From NCBI GenBank assembly GCA_900546825.1, contig UREE01000022.1, positions 1-26,347 on the forward strand: a DNA stretch of 26,347 bases, read 5' to 3'. This stretch comes from an uncultured Collinsella sp. Its GTDB lineage: Bacteria > Actinomycetota > Coriobacteriia > Coriobacteriales > Coriobacteriaceae. Within the stretch, counting starts at the first letter, position 1, and the number at the start of each line of letters is the position of its first letter. The translations under genes were made by a program, and so were the position numbers. A model generated the notes under the pieces. That model was given only the letters and a program-made list of their open reading frames with translations. It made no database searches and was not told the DNA's origin. Below are positions 22,420 through 26,347 of the stretch, one piece after another.

Positions 22420-23169
22420 ATGTTGCTCGAGGGCAAGAAAGCAATCATCACCGGCGGCACGCGCGGTATCGGCTATGCCATCGCCTGCCGTTTTATCGAG
22501 GAAGGTGCTGCCGTCACCGTCTTTGGCTCGCGCCAGGAGACTGCCGACGCTGCCGTTGAGAAACTGACGACCGCCTATCCCGAGGCCAAGGTTTGGGGCC
22601 GCTCCTGTGACCTCACCTCGCTCGAGGCCGTAACCGAGGCCTTTACCCAGGCTGCCGCCGATATGGGCGGCCTGGACACGGTCGTCAACAATGCCGGCAT
22701 CTCCCAGCGTTCTCCCCTTTTGGACTACACGGCCAAAGAGTTTGCAAAGGTCATGGACCTCAACGTCATCGCCGTCTTTAATGGCCACCAGGCTGCCGCC
22801 AAGATCATGACCGAGGCCGGCCACGGCGGCACCATCACCACTACGAGCTCGATGGTCGCCAAGTACGGTCAGCCCTCCGGCGTCGGCTACCCCACGTCCA
22901 AGTTTGCCGTCAACGGTATGGTCCAGTCGCTCTCGCGCGAGCTCGCCCCCATGGGCATCCGCGTCAACGCCGTCGCCCCCGGCGTGACTAAGACCGACAT
23001 GGTCGCCAACCTGCCCGAAGAGGTCATCAAGCCCATCATCGCCACCATTCCGCTGGGTCGCATGGGCGAGCCCGAGGATGTCGCCAACGCCTTTGTTTTC
23101 CTGGCGAGCGACATGTCCTCCTATGTCACGGGCGCCGTGCTCCCCGTCGACGGAGCCGCCCGCTCCTAA
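22420..23169 (+). CDS. Short-chain dehydrogenase/reductase (SDR), FabG-like
   Basis: A 249-residue classical SDR. It has the Rossmann motif TGGTRGIG (11-18), NNAG (90-93), catalytic Ser143/144 in TTSSM, and YPTSK with Tyr157 and Lys161. The C-terminal LGRMGEPEDVANAFVFLASDMSSYVTGAVLPVDG is typical of FabG and sugar or steroid dehydrogenases. Cofactor is NAD(P)H. The substrate is not decidable from sequence: 3-oxoacyl-ACP reductase, polyol dehydrogenase or hydroxysteroid dehydrogenase are all possible, and there is no fatty-acid or sugar gene nearby. The ATG at 22420 has GAGG 8 nt upstream; the longer frame from 22348 has none. Confidence 0.88.
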   Translation: MLLEGKKAIITGGTRGIGYAIACRFIEEGAAVTVFGSRQETADAAVEKLTTAYPEAKVWGRSCDLTSLEAVTEAFTQAAADMGGLDTVVNNAGISQRSPLLDYTAKEFAKVMDLNVIAVFNGHQAAAKIMTEAGHGGTITTTSSMVAKYGQPSGVGYPTSKFAVNGMVQSLSRELAPMGIRVNAVAPGVTKTDMVANLPEEVIKPIIATIPLGRMGEPEDVANAFVFLASDMSSYVTGAVLPVDGAARS

Positions 23170-23211
23170 GGAGCCACAAGCTTTGGCTTCAAGCTTCAAC
23201 ATAGCTCAACC

Positions 23212-23258
23212 AAAAAGGCGCGCCGTCTGAATCAACTGCAGACAGCGCGCCTTCTCCT
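23212..23258. terminator. Bidirectional terminator (SDR / antiporter)
   Basis: The stem GGCGCGC plus GTCTG pairs with CAGAC plus GCGCGCC, with one internal mismatch pair. On plus it is followed by TTCTCCTGTT, and on minus by TTTTTGG. It lies 48 nt after the SDR and about 200 nt after the antiporter stop, so it can serve both convergent genes. Confidence 0.75.
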
Positions 23259-23268
23259 GTTATGAAAG

Positions 23269-23453
23269 GGAAACTATGTCCCAGTATTTCGGATCAGAAC
23301 GGGGCACGGTTTCCCCCAGGACTTCCTTGCGGAAACTGCATCCCACTCTGAGCGCCCATTCCGGGACACAGTTTCCCAACGGCCCCCGTTTCGGAAACCA
23401 CATCCCGTTCCGAGCCTTCAAAGCGGGACGCGGCTTCCCCGAGAAAGTATCGA
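23269..23453. repeat. Three phased 62-bp repeats with alternating inverted motifs
   Basis: A 14-bp motif GGAAAC-N4-TCCC occurs forward at 23269, 23331 and 23393, exactly 62 bp apart. In reverse (GGG[A/G]-N4-G[T/C]TTCC) it occurs at 23301, 23363 and 23425, again exactly 62 bp apart. Each unit can thus fold into a hairpin with 14-nt arms and an 18-nt loop. Spacer sequences differ strongly while the motifs stay. The array ends where the antiporter coding region stops (23454). No ORF in it is credible. Confidence 0.8.
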
Positions 23454-25016
23454 CTACTTACCGTCGTCGTCTTCGGCTTCTTCGCGCGCATAGAGCTCCA
23501 GCATGCGGCGGCGGTATTCGCGCACAGCGAGCTTGGCGCGCTCCAGGCGGCGGCGCTCACGCGGAGTCAGCTCGGACGGGTCGACCTCGTCTCCATAGGT
23601 CTTATCGGCAAGCAGGTGCGCCGCGTCCACGATGCGGGCATCGATGTGGCCGCTCGCTGCCTCGGCGGAAAGACGCTCGGCAATCGTATCGAGCGTAGGC
23701 AGGCCCTCGAATACGCGACCATGGCCATGCGAGGTCAGCAGCTCGTGCTCGCGCGCGAGCAAGCTCGCTAGGTCGTGGTGGGCGCGCAAGATGTCGAGCG
23801 CATCGGATGGATGCTCGGCAACCTCTGCCACGGCGGCGACCGGTGCGGCATCCACCACGCGGTAGAAGAGCTGCGCGAGCAATGGCATCAAGAACACCGT
23901 GATGGCACCGGCGGCAACCATGACCGACGCAATATCTTGCGACAGCGCGCCCGCGTTGACGGCAACGCTCGTAACGGCAACGATGATCGGCAGCGCCGTG
24001 GTGCAGTACAGGGCCACGGTAATGCGACCATACGCCGACACATCGCGCGTCGCAGGACAAATGCTCATGGAAATAAGAATGGGCACGGCACGAATAATCA
24101 ACAACGCCACGATAAAGCCCACGAGCAGACCCGGGCGCGACGCCACGGCCGTCAGATCGATCTTTGCGCCCGATACGGTAAAGAACACCGGAATCAAAAA
24201 ACCGTAGGCCAGACCGTCGAGCTTGGTCTCGAGCGTATGGTTGCCCTCGGGGATGATATAGCGCAGGACAAAGCCGGCGGCAAAAGAACCCAACACGATG
24301 TCGAGATCAAAGACAGCCGAGAATGCCACGAGCGTGACCAGGATGAGCACCGTCAGGCGCACGAAGGTCTGCGACGTGGTATCGGCGCGCTCCTCAACAA
24401 ATGCAAAGAAGCGGCTGCCGACGCGCTTGGAGCGGCTCGGGACCACGGCCAGCAACACGCAAACCACCGCAAACAAGCCAAGGATAACGAGCGTTTGGAT
24501 GCCAGTGCGGGCAGACAACAGCACCGACATGGCGAGCACGGGACCGAGCTCGCCCCAAGTGCCATACGCGAGAATCGAGTCGCCCACGCGCGTGCCGGTG
24601 AGCGAGCGCTCACGCATGATGGGCACAAGCGTACCGAGCGCCGTCGAAGTGAGGGCAAGCGTCACGGCGATACCGTCGAAATGACTGACTGAGAACCACG
24701 GGGTAAAGCGCACGGCAAGCCAGGCGATACCAAACGTGACGACCCACGTCGCCAAGCCGTAGCGCCCCTCGACGCCCGTGATGCTCTTGGGGTCGATCTC
24801 AAAGCCGGCAAGCAGGAACAAAAAGGCCAGGCCCAGCTCGGACACAAGCGAGACCTCAGCATCTACATGGATGACGCCGAGCATATGGGGTCCCAGTACC
24901 GCGCCGAGCACGAGCAAAAAAACCGTCTCGGGAACGGGTTTTCCGGGAATCGCCGAGGCGATAAAAGGACTCGCAAAGGCCACGAGTGCGATGATGGCGA
25001 GCGAAACGAATGCCAT
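23454..25016 (-). CDS. Cation:proton antiporter (CPA2, KefB/NhaS-like)
   Basis: A 520-residue membrane protein of the Na+/H+ exchanger family. Residues 1 to about 390 form around 12 hydrophobic helices, with the family features GAVLGPHMLGVI, ELGLAFLFLLAGFEID and the FAAGFVLRYIIP and FFTVSGAKIDL segments. About 125 charged residues follow with no recognisable RCK/TrkA-N nucleotide-binding motif, rich in Arg/Glu at the end (RERRRLERAKLAVREYRRRM) and probably coiled. It exchanges Na+ or K+ for H+ in pH and ion homeostasis; the ion is not certain. AAAGG lies 8 nt before the ATG. It is monocistronic, convergent with the SDR and divergent from purL. Confidence 0.87.
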   Translation of the reverse strand: MAFVSLAIIALVAFASPFIASAIPGKPVPETVFLLVLGAVLGPHMLGVIHVDAEVSLVSELGLAFLFLLAGFEIDPKSITGVEGRYGLATWVVTFGIAWLAVRFTPWFSVSHFDGIAVTLALTSTALGTLVPIMRERSLTGTRVGDSILAYGTWGELGPVLAMSVLLSARTGIQTLVILGLFAVVCVLLAVVPSRSKRVGSRFFAFVEERADTTSQTFVRLTVLILVTLVAFSAVFDLDIVLGSFAAGFVLRYIIPEGNHTLETKLDGLAYGFLIPVFFTVSGAKIDLTAVASRPGLLVGFIVALLIIRAVPILISMSICPATRDVSAYGRITVALYCTTALPIIVAVTSVAVNAGALSQDIASVMVAAGAITVFLMPLLAQLFYRVVDAAPVAAVAEVAEHPSDALDILRAHHDLASLLAREHELLTSHGHGRVFEGLPTLDTIAERLSAEAASGHIDARIVDAAHLLADKTYGDEVDPSELTPRERRRLERAKLAVREYRRRMLELYAREEAEDDDGK

Positions 25017-25200
25017 GTGATGCCTTTCTCTTGTTTGCGCTTCACTGTAGCACCCTCGCCGTCCTCAACGCGCCGCGAGCTGTCGTATCATAGTGAGGTT
25101 TACAAACATGTGGCTCAAGGCGACCGCAGGGCAGACCCCGCAAACCGACCGCTGCCGCATACCGTACCGTACGCCCAACCGATCAGGAAGGCAGGAACCA
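25017..25200 (+). promoter_or_regulatory. purL upstream region
   Basis: 184 nt between the divergent antiporter and purL starts. A plus-strand TATCAT (25086-25091) is a possible -10 without a recognisable -35. No purine riboswitch or PurR-like box was recognised. AGGAAGGCAGGAACC precedes the purL ATG. Confidence 0.3.
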
Positions 25201-26347
25201 ATGGTCTCTCGTATCTACGTGGAGAAGAAACCCGGGTTCGACGTCGAGGCTCAGCAGCTCAAGGGCGAGCTGACCGAAATTCTCGGCATCAAGGGCATCG
25301 AGGCCCTGAGGATTATCAACCGCTACGACGTCGAGGGCATCGACAAGGAGCTTTTCCGGTCCTGCGTGCCGACCGTCTTTAGCGAGCCCCAGGTCGATGT
25401 GACCTACGACGAGCTCCCCGCAAGCGATGGCGCCGTCTTTGCCGTCGAATTCCTGCCTGGCCAGTTTGACCAGCGCGCCGACTCCGCCAGCGAGTGCGTG
25501 CAGCTCATCAGCCAGGGCGAGCGCCCCGCCGTGCGCTCCGCCAAGGTCTATATGATCTCGGGCGCTCTGGACGAGGCCGCCATTGATGCCATCAAGCACT
25601 ACGTGGTGAACCCCGTCGAGGCGCGCATCGCCTCGCTCGACCTGCCCGAGACGCTGTACATGGAGACCCCCGAGCCCCAGCCCGTCGAGGTGCTCGACGG
25701 TTTCCGCGAGCTCGACGAAGCCGGCCTTGCCGCCTTTATTTCCGAGCGCGGCCTTGCCATGGACGAGGCGGACATCGCCTTCTGCCAGCAGTACTTCCGC
25801 GATGAGGATCGCGACCCCACCATCACCGAGATCCGCGTGATCGACACCTACTGGTCCGATCACTGCCGCCACACCACCTTCGGCACCGTCCTGGACGACG
25901 TGACGATCGACGACGCCGTGGTGCAGCAGGCCTTCGACCGCTACATGGAGATGCGCCACGAACTCGGTCGCGACACCAAGCCCGTCTGCCTCATGGACAT
26001 GGGCACCATCGGCGCCAAGTACCTCAAGAAGACCGGCGTCATGACCGATGTCGACGAGTCCGAGGAGATCAACGCCTGCACCGTCAAGGTGAAGGTCGAT
26101 GTCGACGGCGAGGACCAGGACTGGCTGTTCCTCTTTAAGAACGAGACCCACAACCACCCGACCGAGATCGAGCCCTTCGGCGGTGCCGCCACCTGCGTGG
26201 GCGGTGCCATCCGCGACCCGCTGTCGGGCCGCAGCTACGTGTACCAGGCCATGCGTGTCACCGGCGCCGGCGACCCCACCGCCCCCGTGTCCGAGACGCT
26301 CGAGGGCAAGCTGCCGCAGCGTAAGCTCGTGACCACTGCTGCCGCCG
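25201..26347 (+). CDS. purL: Phosphoribosylformylglycinamidine synthase, single-chain (5' part)
   Basis: The ATG-initiated frame stays open to the window edge, 382 codons, so the gene is cut by the window. It converts FGAR to FGAM in purine synthesis using ATP and glutamine. Visible are an N-terminal PurS-like domain (about 1-140, MVSRIYVEKKPGFDVEAQQL start), a linker, and the start of the synthetase domain with TYWSDHCRHTTF (216-227) and FKNETHNHPTEIEPFGGAATCVGG (312-335). The N-terminal PurS-like domain fused to the synthetase indicates the large single-chain enzyme of about 1200 or more residues rather than separate PurS, PurL and PurQ. The glutaminase part would lie beyond the window. Confidence 0.94.
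   Translation, partial: MVSRIYVEKKPGFDVEAQQLKGELTEILGIKGIEALRIINRYDVEGIDKELFRSCVPTVFSEPQVDVTYDELPASDGAVFAVEFLPGQFDQRADSASECVQLISQGERPAVRSAKVYMISGALDEAAIDAIKHYVVNPVEARIASLDLPETLYMETPEPQPVEVLDGFRELDEAGLAAFISERGLAMDEADIAFCQQYFRDEDRDPTITEIRVIDTYWSDHCRHTTFGTVLDDVTIDDAVVQQAFDRYMEMRHELGRDTKPVCLMDMGTIGAKYLKKTGVMTDVDESEEINACTVKVKVDVDGEDQDWLFLFKNETHNHPTEIEPFGGAATCVGGAIRDPLSGRSYVYQAMRVTGAGDPTAPVSETLEGKLPQRKLVTTAAA

Noticed and set aside
20848..23202. 784-codon open frame on minus across hom and the SDR
   Set aside because: It lies antisense to two genes with full family motifs and good ribosome-binding sites. Its Gly/Asp/His-rich composition is the usual shadow of high-GC coding sequence. It spans two genes and a terminator without matching any family.
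23269..23453. CRISPR array
   Set aside because: Spacing is regular, but the repeated motif is only 14 bp, alternates in orientation, and there are just three units and no cas genes. It is a palindromic repeat array.
23276..23698. 140-codon plus-strand frame over the 62-bp repeats and antiporter 3' end
   Set aside because: Half of it is the repeat array and half is antisense to the antiporter; there is no ribosome-binding site.
25017..25200. Purine riboswitch before purL
   Set aside because: The conserved loop-loop and junction sequences of purine riboswitches are not present in this leader.

Overview
This is a high-GC bacterial chromosome segment that reads as mostly housekeeping. The best fit is a gut Coriobacteriia actinomycete close to Collinsella. 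This is inferred from codon bias, the single-chain PurL, the gene set and the abundance of palindromic intergenic repeats; no 16S gene is present to confirm it. Shine-Dalgarno sites of the GGAGG type precede most genes and were used to set starts. Several genes need starts internal to the longest open frame: transglutaminase, fba, recJ, cutC, livG, livH, livK2 and the SDR.

Left part (1-5600), all minus strand. It holds the translation operon infC-rpmI-rplT with a terminator and a structured leader. infC appears to start at an AUA codon. Next come tRNA-Leu(CAA) with its terminator, beside a decayed second copy of the tRNA 3' end and terminator and a run of tight hairpins. These are followed by a cytoplasmic-looking transglutaminase-fold protein, class II fructose-bisphosphate aldolase (fba) behind a large palindromic repeat, and a glyoxalase-II-like metallo-hydrolase.

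Middle part (5600-14300). rel, the bifunctional (p)ppGpp enzyme, lies 15 nt downstream of an unusually long recJ that encodes a RecJ exonuclease joined to a RecQ-like DEAH helicase. A divergent BASS-family transporter follows. It is convergent with a tight two-gene operon of cutC and a GalT/HIT-like DUF4931 protein.

Right part (14300-26347). On the minus strand is a complete branched-chain amino-acid ABC system: two paralogous binding lipoproteins (livK2, livK1), then livH-livM-livG-livF, closed by a strong terminator. Hairpins lie after each livK and could set expression ratios. On the plus strand are hom (homoserine dehydrogenase with ACT domain) with its own terminator, and an SDR oxidoreductase. 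A CPA2-type cation/proton antiporter lies on minus. The window ends inside purL (plus), truncated at the edge.

No CRISPR array, intact transposon, prophage or defence island is visible. The most unusual items are the RecJ-RecQ fusion, the AUA-initiated infC, an exactly phased three-unit 62-bp repeat array at 23269-23453, other long near-perfect palindromes (3740-3831, 14187-14255), and the tRNA-Leu duplication scar.
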